A DNA stretch of 64,000 bases from contig NZ_AP018164.1 in assembly GCF_002356315.1 (NCBI RefSeq), positions 4,340,001 through 4,404,000 of the forward strand, given 5' to 3'. Positions 19,376 through 28,068 of this stretch are shown piece after piece. The notes beneath the pieces are model-generated. The model did not search any database. It saw nothing but the letters and a program-made list of their open reading frames with translations, and was not told where the DNA came from. The DNA comes from Mycobacterium shigaense (lineage in GTDB: Bacteria > Actinomycetota > Actinomycetes > Mycobacteriales > Mycobacteriaceae). Position numbers and translations under genes: made by a program. Every line of letters starts with the position of its first letter. Positions within the stretch are counted from its first letter, which is position 1.

Positions 19376-19702
19376 ATGGCCGAGGAATTGCGGGCGAATC
19401 CCGACGTGCTCAGCCACGTGGGGAATGAGCTCGCCAATCATGGGGAGACATTGCTGGCGCTCCAACAGTCGTGCCACGGTGCGGCCGAGGGCGCGCAATC
19501 GGGATGGGTCGGTTCATCGGCGGGCGCGCTGTCGGGATTGCTCGATCGGTGGGCGACGGCCAGCACCACGCACATGGGTCGCTTCGGCGACCATTCCTGC
19601 GGCATGCACTTCGCCGCCGTCGAGTTCACCGAGATGGAGCGGCGCAACAGCACGGCAGTGGGCAAGGTAGGTGAAGCTGCCAACGGTGCGACTCAGCTAT
19701 GA
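19376..19702 (+). CDS. EspC-like (DUF2580) ESX-type secreted small protein
   Basis: The 108-residue all-helical protein resembles the EspC/DUF2580 group of ESX-1 associated substrates: a helical hairpin with WVG at residues 44-46 at the turn and an Ala-rich second helix. The end has FTEME, close to the YxxxD/E secretion signal but with Phe for Tyr. Its stop overlaps the start of the following DUF1023 gene by ATGA, so the two are made together. Such pairs of a small helical protein and a larger partner are typical of type VII secretion. Secretion itself is inferred; no ESX machinery genes lie in the window. Confidence 0.75.
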   Translation: MAEELRANPDVLSHVGNELANHGETLLALQQSCHGAAEGAQSGWVGSSAGALSGLLDRWATASTTHMGRFGDHSCGMHFAAVEFTEMERRNSTAVGKVGEAANGATQL

Positions 19703-21366
19703 CGTTGACTCTGGCTGACATCGAACACTGGGATCCGGGGGCGATCAGGGCGGTCTTCGACGCCGCGATCAAGCGCTCGCACGGGACCCGCACCGCGTCG
19801 GCGTCGCTGACCGAGACGATGCGACTGCTGGATTTCGGCGGGGATGCCGCCGAGGCCGCGCACGCGTCGACCAACAAGACCACCCAACTTCTGGACACCC
19901 ACGCCGACGCCTGCGACGCCGTCGCGAAGGCCGCCGAAAAATCGGCCGACGAGGTCGCGGCGATCCGCCAACGGCTGCAGGCCATCAAAGACGATGCGCG
20001 CACGCATCACCTGAACCTCAACGAGACGACCGGGGTCGCCCTGCCACCCTCGGATCTGGCGTCCTACTCCGAGGCCGATCAGCGGGCCATCATCGACGCC
20101 GCCGTCCGGCTGAACGCAAACATCAAGGCGCTCTTGGCCGATGCCGAGGTCGCCGACGAGGATTTGGCGGCGGCGATTCGCGGCGCCGACGGCGACCTGT
20201 CCCCCGACCAGGTCAACACCCAGCTCGGTCACCAGCCCCCGAACATGCCGCAGGTGCCACCGCAGGGCACCGACCCCGATCAGGTCAAGAAGTGGTGGCA
20301 TTCACTCACCCCGGGGCAGCAGGACGGGGCCAAGGAGTGGTTCCCCGATTCGGTGCGCAACCTCGACGGCGTCCCGGTCGATGTCCGCGACGAGCTGAAC
20401 AGGCCGGTGCTGCAAAGCGAATTGAACAGGCTCAAGCAGGGCTGGTTGGACGCAAACGGGGTGTGGCACACCGATCCCGAGAAGCTGGCCGACCTGCAGG
20501 CGCTCCAAGACACCCTCAACGCCCACCCCAACACCAGCCTGATCGAGCTGGACACCACCAGCAATCTGCGAAAAGTGTTGGCGGCGGTCGGGATTGGCGA
20601 TGTAGACAACGCCGATCGGGTCGGTGTCACCGTGGGCGGCCTCAACACGCGCGTCAGCTCCAGCCTCGACGCCATGGTCCGCGAAGGCGAAACCCAACGC
20701 GCCAAGGCCAGCGAGTTGCGGCTGAAGGCCGGGGTGGCGAATCCGGACGCGGTGGCCTCGATTGCCTGGCTGGGCTACGACGCGCCGGACAACCCGGTCG
20801 ACGTCGCGATGGACGGGCTCGCCCAAAAAGGCGCCGGACCGCTGAACAGCTTCTACAAGGGGCTGGCGGCCACCACAAATGTGTCCGAGCAACACATCAC
20901 GGCGTTCGGCCACTCGTACGGTTCGCTGGTCACCAGCCTCGCGCTGCAACAGGGGGCGCCGGTCAGCGACGTCGTGCTGTACGGTTCGCCGGGCACCGAG
21001 CTCAGCAACATCTCGCAGCTGCACGTCGCGCCCGGGCACGCCTTCTACGAGGTCGGCCTCAATGATGGTGTGTCAGATGCCATCCCGGAATTCGGCGCCT
21101 TCGGACCTCCCCCGCAGGACGTGCCGGGTTTCACCGAGCTGTCGACGCAGACCGGTTGGGCGCCGGGCAGCATCGCGGGCGACGGCCAATTGCACGAACG
21201 CGCCTACGGGCACTCCGAATACGCGCGCGACGGCAGCAACGGCGAGCTTCGGATGAGCGGTTACAACCTGGCCGCGGTCCTGGCCGGACTACCCGAAGAC
21301 GCCGTCAAACCGCCGCCGCCGCTGATCCCGCCGGGTCAGGGGCCGATCGTCATTCCGGGGCCATAA
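19699..21366 (+). CDS. DUF1023 alpha/beta hydrolase with N-terminal helical domain
   Basis: The 555-residue protein has an N-terminal helical region (about 1-170, Ala-rich and heptad-like, similar in feel to WXG100-type domains), a middle part rich in Pro/Asp, and a C-terminal DUF1023 alpha/beta-hydrolase domain (about 355-530). The nucleophile elbow GHSYG puts the serine at 406, and a histidine candidate lies in AYGHSEYARDG near the end. There is no signal peptide. It is the second gene of a trio with the EspC-like gene (4-base overlap) and a lipoprotein (2-base gap). It might be a type VII effector or lipase-type enzyme. Rv0963c is a probable shorter relative. Confidence 0.85.
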   Translation: MTLTLADIEHWDPGAIRAVFDAAIKRSHGTRTASASLTETMRLLDFGGDAAEAAHASTNKTTQLLDTHADACDAVAKAAEKSADEVAAIRQRLQAIKDDARTHHLNLNETTGVALPPSDLASYSEADQRAIIDAAVRLNANIKALLADAEVADEDLAAAIRGADGDLSPDQVNTQLGHQPPNMPQVPPQGTDPDQVKKWWHSLTPGQQDGAKEWFPDSVRNLDGVPVDVRDELNRPVLQSELNRLKQGWLDANGVWHTDPEKLADLQALQDTLNAHPNTSLIELDTTSNLRKVLAAVGIGDVDNADRVGVTVGGLNTRVSSSLDAMVREGETQRAKASELRLKAGVANPDAVASIAWLGYDAPDNPVDVAMDGLAQKGAGPLNSFYKGLAATTNVSEQHITAFGHSYGSLVTSLALQQGAPVSDVVLYGSPGTELSNISQLHVAPGHAFYEVGLNDGVSDAIPEFGAFGPPPQDVPGFTELSTQTGWAPGSIAGDGQLHERAYGHSEYARDGSNGELRMSGYNLAAVLAGLPEDAVKPPPPLIPPGQGPIVIPGP

Positions 21367-21368
21367 CC

Positions 21369-22031
21369 ATGCGGTGCAAAGGTTTTCGTTGGTTTGCAGC
21401 CGCCTTGGTCATCGCCATGGCGGCGTCGGGATGCGCCAAACCCACTACGTTCGATCCACACGCCAATCCGGGCCGCGCCGAGCTGGATCGGCTGCAGAAG
21501 ATGGTCAACGATCGGTCCGACCTGGAAATCGTCGAGCAACAACTGACTGGCCTGGATGCGACGATCCGGGCCACTATCGCCAAATACTCACCGGCGACGA
21601 CGTTTACGACGACGCCGATGAGCAACGCCACCAACGGCTGCAACGACCCGTTCAACCGGTCCATCGGACGCCAGGTGGGAAGCGATCGCTTCGAGGGCCG
21701 GCCGGCGCCGTCTCCCGGACAGTGGCTGCAGATCACCAGCGAGCTGGCGCCGGTGTTCTCGGCGGCGGGCTTCCACTCGAACGGCATGGTGGTGGGACAA
21801 CCGCCACCGCCGTTGGGCGGCGACGATGACTCCCAGATCCGCGACGACGGCGCTCTGATCCATCTGGGCACGAATCCTCTTGTCCTGTACGACTACAACA
21901 CCGGCTGCCATTTGCCGGCGGCCTGGCGCACCGCGCCCCCACCGCTGGACATGCGGCCGTCCAACGACCCGGATATCCACTACCCGTACCTCTACGGGCC
22001 GCCGGGCGGCCGAAACGTCGACGCTCAATGA
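21369..22031 (+). CDS. LppA/LprP-like lipoprotein
   Basis: The 220-residue protein begins with a lipoprotein signal: basic start, hydrophobic helix, and lipobox ending ASGC with the lipidated cysteine at 22. The mature part begins with a helix carrying LDRLQKMVNDR, has further cysteines (in TNGCNDPF and NTGCHLP) that may pair, and ends Pro-rich. The arrangement resembles mycobacterial LppA/LprP lipoproteins of unknown function. It starts 2 bases after the DUF1023 stop and probably acts with it at the outer face of the membrane. It converges on the membrane-protein gene, 4 bases apart. Confidence 0.85.
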   Translation: MRCKGFRWFAAALVIAMAASGCAKPTTFDPHANPGRAELDRLQKMVNDRSDLEIVEQQLTGLDATIRATIAKYSPATTFTTTPMSNATNGCNDPFNRSIGRQVGSDRFEGRPAPSPGQWLQITSELAPVFSAAGFHSNGMVVGQPPPPLGGDDDSQIRDDGALIHLGTNPLVLYDYNTGCHLPAAWRTAPPPLDMRPSNDPDIHYPYLYGPPGGRNVDAQ

Positions 22032-22035
22032 GGCG

Positions 22036-22365
22036 TCAGTGCAATATCGCGTCGGCGGTGACGTAGACGAACCCGAGGGCCAGCAAACCGGCGAACGGCC
22101 AGCCGAACACGACCTTGCCCCGAGAGCTGGTGCGGAACATCGCGATCAGGGTCAGCACCAGCACTGCACCGACGCCGGCCCACACGACGATCATCGCGGG
22201 CCACACGTGGTAGCTCGCGTCGCACGCCGCGTCATGACAGCCGTCGGTGGCCATCCCGAAGAACAGAGACAGCCAGATCTCCAGCAGCCCGACGACGACC
22301 AGCCCGAGGTAGAGGAGGTAGCCGAGGACGTTCCACGCACCCGTCCCCCTGGATGTCGCCGCCAT
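22036..22365 (-). CDS. Small integral membrane protein (Rv0961-like)
   Basis: The 109-residue protein is mostly membrane helices: about 11-36 (GYLLYLGLVVVGLLEIWL), 53-77 (AMIVVWAGVGAVLVLTLIAM) and 84-107. A loop between helices 1 and 2 holds Cys43 and Cys48 around DGCHDAACD and could form a disulfide on the outer face. It lies 14 bases after the VWA gene on the same strand and is probably the last gene of the VWA/AAA+ group. No family function is known to me. Confidence 0.8.
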   Translation of the reverse strand: MAATSRGTGAWNVLGYLLYLGLVVVGLLEIWLSLFFGMATDGCHDAACDASYHVWPAMIVVWAGVGAVLVLTLIAMFRTSSRGKVVFGWPFAGLLALGFVYVTADAILH

Positions 22366-22379
22366 GCACTCTCCCCCAA

Positions 22380-24374
22380 CTAGCGTCGGCGTCGGGACCG
22401 CAGATAGTCGCCCACCACGGCCGCGCCCAGCCCGTCGAGATCGGGCACCACGACACGACCCTCGACACGGCGCGCGACCTGGTCGATGAACCGGGCCAGG
22501 CCCGGGTCGCTGCCCAGCCGGAAGATGGTGATCTGCGCTCCCAGCCGCGCCATGTCGTCGAACCCGCGCACGGTGTGCGCGATGGTCCGCGGGTGCGGCG
22601 GGTAGTCGAAGAACACGGCCGAGCCGTCGCCGTCGAAATCCTCCAGATGCGCAGTCGGCTCACCGTCGGTCACCACCAGAACAACCGGTTGGGCGTTGGG
22701 ATGCCGACGCAGGTGGCGCCCGGCCAGCGCCAGCGCGTGGTGCAGGTTGGTGCCCTGCTCGTAGACCCCCTCCAGTCCCGTCAGCTCGGCGGCCGTCACC
22801 GTTCGCGCGTAGCGGCCAAAGGCGATGATTTGCAAGGCATCCGACCGGAACCGGGTGCACACCAGATGGTTGAGTGCGAGCGCCGTTTGTTTCATCGGCA
22901 GCCAGCGGTTCTCCATCACCATCGAAAACGAGGTGTCCACCAACAGCGCCACGGCCGCCTGAGTGCGCGTCTCGGTCTCGGAAACCTCCACGTCGTCGAC
23001 GGTGATCCGCACCCCATCGTCCCGGCCGTCCAGCGTCGCGGTTCCCGCCTGACGCAGCACGGCATTGGTCAAGGTGCGGGAGATGTTCCACGGCTCGGTG
23101 TCCCCGAACTGCCACGGCCGCGTCGCGCCGGTCAGCTCGCCGGCGGCTCCCGCGCGGCGCAGCTCACGGTCCCCGCGCCGACTGGAAAGTTGTTGCGCCA
23201 CATCGCGTAGCGCCGTCTCACCCAGCCGGCGCATGGCCTTGGGCGAGAGCCGCCACTGGCCGTCGGAACCCCGGTCCAGGAAACCCTGGTTGACCAGAGC
23301 CCGCTCCAGTTCGGCCAGCATGCGCGCGTCCACGGCGGCCTCGTCGCCGAGCTGGCGGGCCAGGGCGTCGAGATCGACGTCGTCCATAGTCGCGCCCGGA
23401 TAGCTTTGCGAGAGTTGGTCGGCTAGCTGCTCGAGTTCGGCGATGTCGGACAGCGCCTGGGTGCCCTCGCCGATCCCGAACGGGTTGTCGCCGGAGAACT
23501 GCTCGGACCCCATCCAATCCTCACCCGGCCGGGCGGCCTGCAGGTTAGCATCGAGGCGGTTCAACGCGTTCATCAGCGATGGAGAACCAAAAGCCTGCTG
23601 CGCCAGGGCATCCAGCTCGGCCCGCTGGTCCGGGCTGAGGCTGTTGCGGAACCGCTGGGCGGCGGCGGCGCGCTTGGCCAGTGAGTCCATCAGCTCGTCG
23701 ACGTTGCGCGGGTTCTCCGGGAAGAATTCGCCGTGCTTGGCCATGAAGTCGTCGAAGTCTTGCTGGGTGTCCTCGCCGCGGTTGTGCTTGTCGAGCAGCT
23801 CGTTGAGGTCGTCCAGCATGTCGTTGACCCGCTGGCGGTCCTCGTCCGTGGCTCCAGCCAGCGCCTCCTTCATGCCGGCGAAGCGCTGGTCGAGCATCTC
23901 GCGGCCCAGCAGATCCTTGATCTGCTCGTACTTTTCGCGGGCGTCGCCGCTGCGCCAGTTGTATTCGGACAGCTCCTGGACCGCCTTGGCCGGCGACGAC
24001 GGCAGCGCATCGAGCTGCAGTTCGCCGAAGCGGGCATCGTCGTCGAGCGCGCGTGCCAGTTCCTTGCGCTCGGCCAGCACCGCCTCGTCGAGGAGCTTCT
24101 TGATCTCCTGCAGCGTGCCGTCTAAGTTGTTACGGCGCAATAACTCTCGCCTTTTCTTGTTCGCTTCGGCAGCCAGCCGGTCGGCGCCCGGCATGTTCTT
24201 GGTGCCCCGCCGCAGCAGCTCGGATAGGGCGCGGCGCGGCGACGTGCCAGCCATGACGTCCTGTCCGATCTGTTCGAGCGCCTCACGCAGGTCCACTGGC
24301 GGCGCCAGCGGGTCGGGCCCGCCGGTATACGCCGAGTACCGCGAGGAGTGCCCCTGCGAAAAAGGCTTAGCCAT
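22380..24374 (-). CDS. VWA-domain protein partner of a MoxR-type ATPase
   Basis: The 664-residue protein has a long charged helical N-terminal half (about 1-430) and a C-terminal von Willebrand A domain with an intact MIDAS motif: DTSFS at 480-484 with the supporting T and D in VVLVVTDGEPT. VWA proteins encoded with MoxR/BchI-type AAA+ ATPases act as chaperone pairs, for metal insertion or complex remodelling. It overlaps the ATPase gene by 8 bases. There is no signal peptide, so it is cytosolic. The M. tuberculosis equivalent is Rv0959. The client is unknown. Confidence 0.9.
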   Translation of the reverse strand: MAKPFSQGHSSRYSAYTGGPDPLAPPVDLREALEQIGQDVMAGTSPRRALSELLRRGTKNMPGADRLAAEANKKRRELLRRNNLDGTLQEIKKLLDEAVLAERKELARALDDDARFGELQLDALPSSPAKAVQELSEYNWRSGDAREKYEQIKDLLGREMLDQRFAGMKEALAGATDEDRQRVNDMLDDLNELLDKHNRGEDTQQDFDDFMAKHGEFFPENPRNVDELMDSLAKRAAAAQRFRNSLSPDQRAELDALAQQAFGSPSLMNALNRLDANLQAARPGEDWMGSEQFSGDNPFGIGEGTQALSDIAELEQLADQLSQSYPGATMDDVDLDALARQLGDEAAVDARMLAELERALVNQGFLDRGSDGQWRLSPKAMRRLGETALRDVAQQLSSRRGDRELRRAGAAGELTGATRPWQFGDTEPWNISRTLTNAVLRQAGTATLDGRDDGVRITVDDVEVSETETRTQAAVALLVDTSFSMVMENRWLPMKQTALALNHLVCTRFRSDALQIIAFGRYARTVTAAELTGLEGVYEQGTNLHHALALAGRHLRRHPNAQPVVLVVTDGEPTAHLEDFDGDGSAVFFDYPPHPRTIAHTVRGFDDMARLGAQITIFRLGSDPGLARFIDQVARRVEGRVVVPDLDGLGAAVVGDYLRSRRRR

Positions 24375-25761
24375 AGACGGTTTGGCCCTCCCCGGATACC
24401 TTGTCGACGCGCTTGGCCAGATACAGCGCCTCCAGCGCCAGCTCCAGCGCGGCGGCCCGCTCTCCCTCGGATTCGGCGCCGAGCTTGGCGGCGATCTGCT
24501 CGACGACCGGCAGCCCGGGAACCGCGGCCAGCACGTCCTTGGCCGACACCCACTCGCCCGTCGTCACCGCCGCGCCGCCCTCGACCGCGGCCACCAACGA
24601 ACCGACGTCGAGGCCGCCGAGTACCCGGGATGCGGTATCGGCCGTCGCGCGGCGCAACAGGTGCTCGAGGACGGCCTGTTCGCGGCCTTCCTCCCCGGAT
24701 TCGAACTCCAGCTTGCCGCGCAACACGTCGATCACCGTGCCCAGGTCCACAATTCGGGCCACGGGGTCGGTCTCGCCGAGCACCGCGCCGCGATGCCGGG
24801 CGGAGGCGGCCACGGTCTCGGCCGCCGCGATCGCGAACCGCGCCGAGACCCCGGAGCGCTGGTCGACCGAGTTGGACTCGCGCAGGTACCGGGCGAACCG
24901 GGCGATCACCTGCATCAGGTAATCGGGCACCTGCGCGGTCAGGTGCGCCTCCTGGGTGATGACGCCGACCTCAGCGTCGAGCTCCAGCGGGTAGTGGGTG
25001 CGAATCTCCGCGCCGAACCGGTCCTTGAGCGGGGTGATGATGCGACCACGATTGGTGTAGTCCTCGGGGTTGGCGCTGGCGACCACCAGGACGTCCAGCG
25101 GCAACCGCAGCGTGTAGCCGCGCACCTGGATGTCGCGCTCCTCCATCACGTTGAGCATGGACACCTGGATGCGCTCGGCGAGGTCGGGCAGCTCGTTGAC
25201 GGCGACGATGCCGCGGTGGGCCCGCGGGATCAGCCCGTAGGCGATGGTCTCCGGGTCCCCCAGGCTGCGGCCCTCGGCCACCTTGATCGGGTCGATGTCA
25301 CCGACCAGGTCCGCGACACTGGTGTCGGGCGTGGCCAGCTTCTCGGTGTAGCGCTCGCTGCGGTGGCGCCACTCGACGGGCAGGTCGTCTTGCTGTTGCG
25401 CGGCCCGCCGGATCGATTCCGGCGTGATCGGCGAGTAGGGGTGCTCACCGAGCTCGGCGCCCGCGATTACGGGCGTCCACTCGTCGAGCAACCCGGTCAA
25501 CGCGCGCAGCAACCGGGTTTTGCCCTGGCCGCGTTCGCCGAGCAGGACGAAGTCATGCCCGGCGATGAGCGCGCGCTCCAGCTGCGGCAACACGGTGTCG
25601 TCGAATCCCAGGATGCCCGGCCAAACCGCTGCGTTATCCCGTCCATCGGACAAAGCGGTCAGCAGATTTTCGCGGATTTCCTGCTTGACTCCACGTTCAC
25701 GGTGACCCGCGGCACGAAGTTCGCCAACGGTACGGGGCAGGTTGCTCGGAGATGGCACCAC
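24367..25761 (-). CDS. Magnesium-chelatase / MoxR-type AAA+ ATPase
   Basis: The 464-residue protein has Walker A GERGQGKT at 75-82, a Walker B-type region around GIVAVNELPDLAERIQ and a BchI-like helix insertion with DVLVVASANPEDYTNRGRI, then a helical lid. This is the BchI/RavA/MoxR clade of ATPases that work with VWA partners. Its 3' end overlaps the VWA gene by 8 bases, so they form a unit (Rv0958-Rv0959). It follows purH on the same strand with a 41-base gap. There are no chlorophyll or cobaltochelatase genes next to it, so the target is open. Confidence 0.92.
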   Translation of the reverse strand: MVPSPSNLPRTVGELRAAGHRERGVKQEIRENLLTALSDGRDNAAVWPGILGFDDTVLPQLERALIAGHDFVLLGERGQGKTRLLRALTGLLDEWTPVIAGAELGEHPYSPITPESIRRAAQQQDDLPVEWRHRSERYTEKLATPDTSVADLVGDIDPIKVAEGRSLGDPETIAYGLIPRAHRGIVAVNELPDLAERIQVSMLNVMEERDIQVRGYTLRLPLDVLVVASANPEDYTNRGRIITPLKDRFGAEIRTHYPLELDAEVGVITQEAHLTAQVPDYLMQVIARFARYLRESNSVDQRSGVSARFAIAAAETVAASARHRGAVLGETDPVARIVDLGTVIDVLRGKLEFESGEEGREQAVLEHLLRRATADTASRVLGGLDVGSLVAAVEGGAAVTTGEWVSAKDVLAAVPGLPVVEQIAAKLGAESEGERAAALELALEALYLAKRVDKVSGEGQTVYG

Positions 25762-25802
25762 TCCACGCTACGCGTTACGCCGAAACCTCACCCGCGCAAC
25801 GG

Positions 25803-27383
25803 TCAATGAGCGAAGTGACGGGCCCCGGTGAGGTACACGGTGACGCCGGCGCTGGCCGCGGCCGCGGTCACCTCGTCATCACGCACCGAGCCCCCGGGGT
25901 GCACGATCGCCTTGACTCCGGCGGCGGTCAGCGTCTCGAGCCCGTCCGGGAACGGGAAGAACGCATCGGAGGCCGCCACCGCGCCCCGCACCCGGTCACC
26001 GCCGCGCGCATTCCCTCTTTCAACGGCCAGGCGCGCGGCGTCGACGCGGTTGACCTGGCCCATCCCGACGCCGATGGTGGCGCCGCCGCCCGCGATCACG
26101 ATGGCGTTCGACTTGACCGCTCGGCAGGTGCGCCAGGCGAAGACCAAATCACTCAAGGTTTCGGGGTCGGCCGGCGTCCCGGTCGCCAGCGTCCAGTTCG
26201 CCGGGTTGTCGCCGTGCGCGTCGAGCTGGTCGCGCTGCTGGATCAGCAGTCCGCCGCTGACCGGCCGCAGCTCGTTGCCGCCGGCCAGTGGCTCGGACGC
26301 CACCAGCACCCGGATGTTCTTCTTGCGCGTCAGCGCCTCGAGGGCGTCCGGCGCATACGCCGGCGCCACAATCACCTCGGTGAAGATGGTGCTCACGTAT
26401 TCGGCCATCTCCAGGCTGACCTCGGTGTTGGTGGCGATGACCCCGCCGAAGGCGCTAAGCGGATCGCACTCGTGTGCCTTGCGATGCGCGTCCGCGACCG
26501 ACACCGACGAGATCGCGATGCCACACGGGTTGGCGTGCTTGATGATCGCCACGCAGATCTCTTCGTGGTCGAAGGCCGCCCGCCAGGCCGCGTCGGCGTC
26601 GGTGAAGTTGTTGTAGGACATCTCTTTTCCGTGCAGCTGCTCGGCCTGCGCCAAACCCGGCCACGCGCCCGGGTCGGTGTACAGCGCGGCCTGCTGGTGG
26701 GGATTCTCGCCGTAACGCAGCGTCGCCGAGCGTCGCCAGCTGAGGCCGAACCACCGCGGGAACACCGTCGGCGGGTGCTCGGGCGCCAGTGTCGTCTCCA
26801 TCCAGCTCGCCACGGCGATGTCGTAGTCGGCGGTGTGCTGAAAAGCCAGCGCCGCCAGCTTCTTGCGTTCGGAGAGGGTGAAGCCGCCGCCGCGCACCGC
26901 GGCGAGCACGCCGTCGTATCCGAGCGGGTCGGTCACCACCGCGACGCTGGGATGGTTTTTCGCCGCGGCGCGAACCATCGACGGCCCGCCGATGTCGATC
27001 TGCTCGACGCACTCGTCGATACTGGCGCCGGACTCCACGGTCTGGCTGAACGGATACAAGTTGACGACGACCAGCTCGAAGGCGGCGATGCCGAGCTGCC
27101 CGAGCGCGCTGGCGTGCTCGGGCTTGCGCAGATCGGCGAGCAGGCCGGCATGCACGCGCGGGTGCAGCGTCTTGACCCGCCCGTCGAGCACCTCGGGAAA
27201 GCCGGTCAGCTCCTCCACCGGTGTCACCGAAATCCCTTTGTCGGCAATGGTCTTCGCCGTCGACCCGGTCGAGACGATTTCGACGCCCGCCGCGCTCAGC
27301 CCCTGGGCGAGTTCGATGAGCCCGGTCTTGTCGTAGACGCTAATCAGCGCGCGGCGAATCGCCCTTCTTGACTCCTCGCTCAT
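25803..27383 (-). CDS. purH: Bifunctional AICAR transformylase / IMP cyclohydrolase
   Basis: PurH carries out the last two steps of IMP synthesis in the cytosol: formylation of AICAR using 10-formyl-THF, and ring closure of FAICAR. The 526 residues contain the N-terminal IMP cyclohydrolase domain (VSTGSTAKTIADKG, DGRVKTLHPRVHAGLL) and the C-terminal transformylase domain with RYGENPHQQAALY and the catalytic Lys282-His283 pair in IIKHANPCG. The length is normal. It lies 7 bases after purN, and the two genes form the late purine operon. Confidence 0.97.
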   Translation of the reverse strand: MSEESRRAIRRALISVYDKTGLIELAQGLSAAGVEIVSTGSTAKTIADKGISVTPVEELTGFPEVLDGRVKTLHPRVHAGLLADLRKPEHASALGQLGIAAFELVVVNLYPFSQTVESGASIDECVEQIDIGGPSMVRAAAKNHPSVAVVTDPLGYDGVLAAVRGGGFTLSERKKLAALAFQHTADYDIAVASWMETTLAPEHPPTVFPRWFGLSWRRSATLRYGENPHQQAALYTDPGAWPGLAQAEQLHGKEMSYNNFTDADAAWRAAFDHEEICVAIIKHANPCGIAISSVSVADAHRKAHECDPLSAFGGVIATNTEVSLEMAEYVSTIFTEVIVAPAYAPDALEALTRKKNIRVLVASEPLAGGNELRPVSGGLLIQQRDQLDAHGDNPANWTLATGTPADPETLSDLVFAWRTCRAVKSNAIVIAGGGATIGVGMGQVNRVDAARLAVERGNARGGDRVRGAVAASDAFFPFPDGLETLTAAGVKAIVHPGGSVRDDEVTAAAASAGVTVYLTGARHFAH

Positions 27384-27390
27384 GCTCGGC

Positions 27391-28020
27391 TCATCCTATG
27401 GTCGCCTTTCGTCCGGTCCAGGTCACGCCGCGGGTGGCGATCCCGGCTACCACATCCACCAGCAGCCGCCGTTCGACGACCTTGATGCGTTCGTGCAGTG
27501 TCTGTTCGTCGTCGCCGTCGAGCACCGCGATGGGCTCTTGGGCCAATATCGGCCCGGTGTCCATTCCGGCGTCGACCAGGTGCACCGTGCAGCCGGTGAC
27601 CTTCACACCGTAATCCAACGCCTCGGGCACGGCATGCGCACCCGCGAATGCCGGCAGCAGCGCCGGGTGGGTATTGAGGGTACGTCCGCAGAAACGTGAA
27701 AGAAATTGCGGCCCAAGAATTTTCATGAACCCTGCCGATACGATCAAATCGGGCGAGTGCGCGGCGGTGGCCGCGGTGATGGCGGCGTCCCAGGCGTCGC
27801 GGCTGGGATGATCACCGAGCCGGACGGTGAACGTCGGCAGCGCCGCAGCCGCGGCGACCTCGTTGGCCCGGCAATCGCGATCGGTGCCGACCGCGACCAC
27901 GCGGGCCGGGTAGTCGTCGACGGCGGCGGCCAGCAGTGAGCTCAGCAGCGACCCGGTGCCCGATGCCAGCACCACCAGCCGCGCCGGTGCACTCGGGGGC
28001 ACGCGCAGCGGTTCGACCAC
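27391..28020 (-). CDS. purN: Phosphoribosylglycinamide formyltransferase
   Basis: PurN formylates GAR with 10-formyl-THF, step three of purine synthesis. The 209-residue protein has the phosphate loop ASGTGSLL (19-26), the catalytic Asn116 and His118 in LNTHPALLP and Asp154 in VDAGMDTGPIL. These are the three conserved active-site residues. It precedes purH by 7 bases on the same strand and follows perM by 48 bases. Confidence 0.96.
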   Translation of the reverse strand: MVEPLRVPPSAPARLVVLASGTGSLLSSLLAAAVDDYPARVVAVGTDRDCRANEVAAAAALPTFTVRLGDHPSRDAWDAAITAATAAHSPDLIVSAGFMKILGPQFLSRFCGRTLNTHPALLPAFAGAHAVPEALDYGVKVTGCTVHLVDAGMDTGPILAQEPIAVLDGDDEQTLHERIKVVERRLLVDVVAGIATRGVTWTGRKATIG

Positions 28021-28068
28021 AGCGCGAGCCTACTAACGACACGGCACGCCCGACGACAAGGCTGGCCG

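Noticed and set aside
23443..25809. 788-codon open frame on the plus strand
   Set aside because: It runs antisense through the VWA and ATPase genes; composition is Ser/Arg-rich and unlike protein, and both genes below it are well supported.
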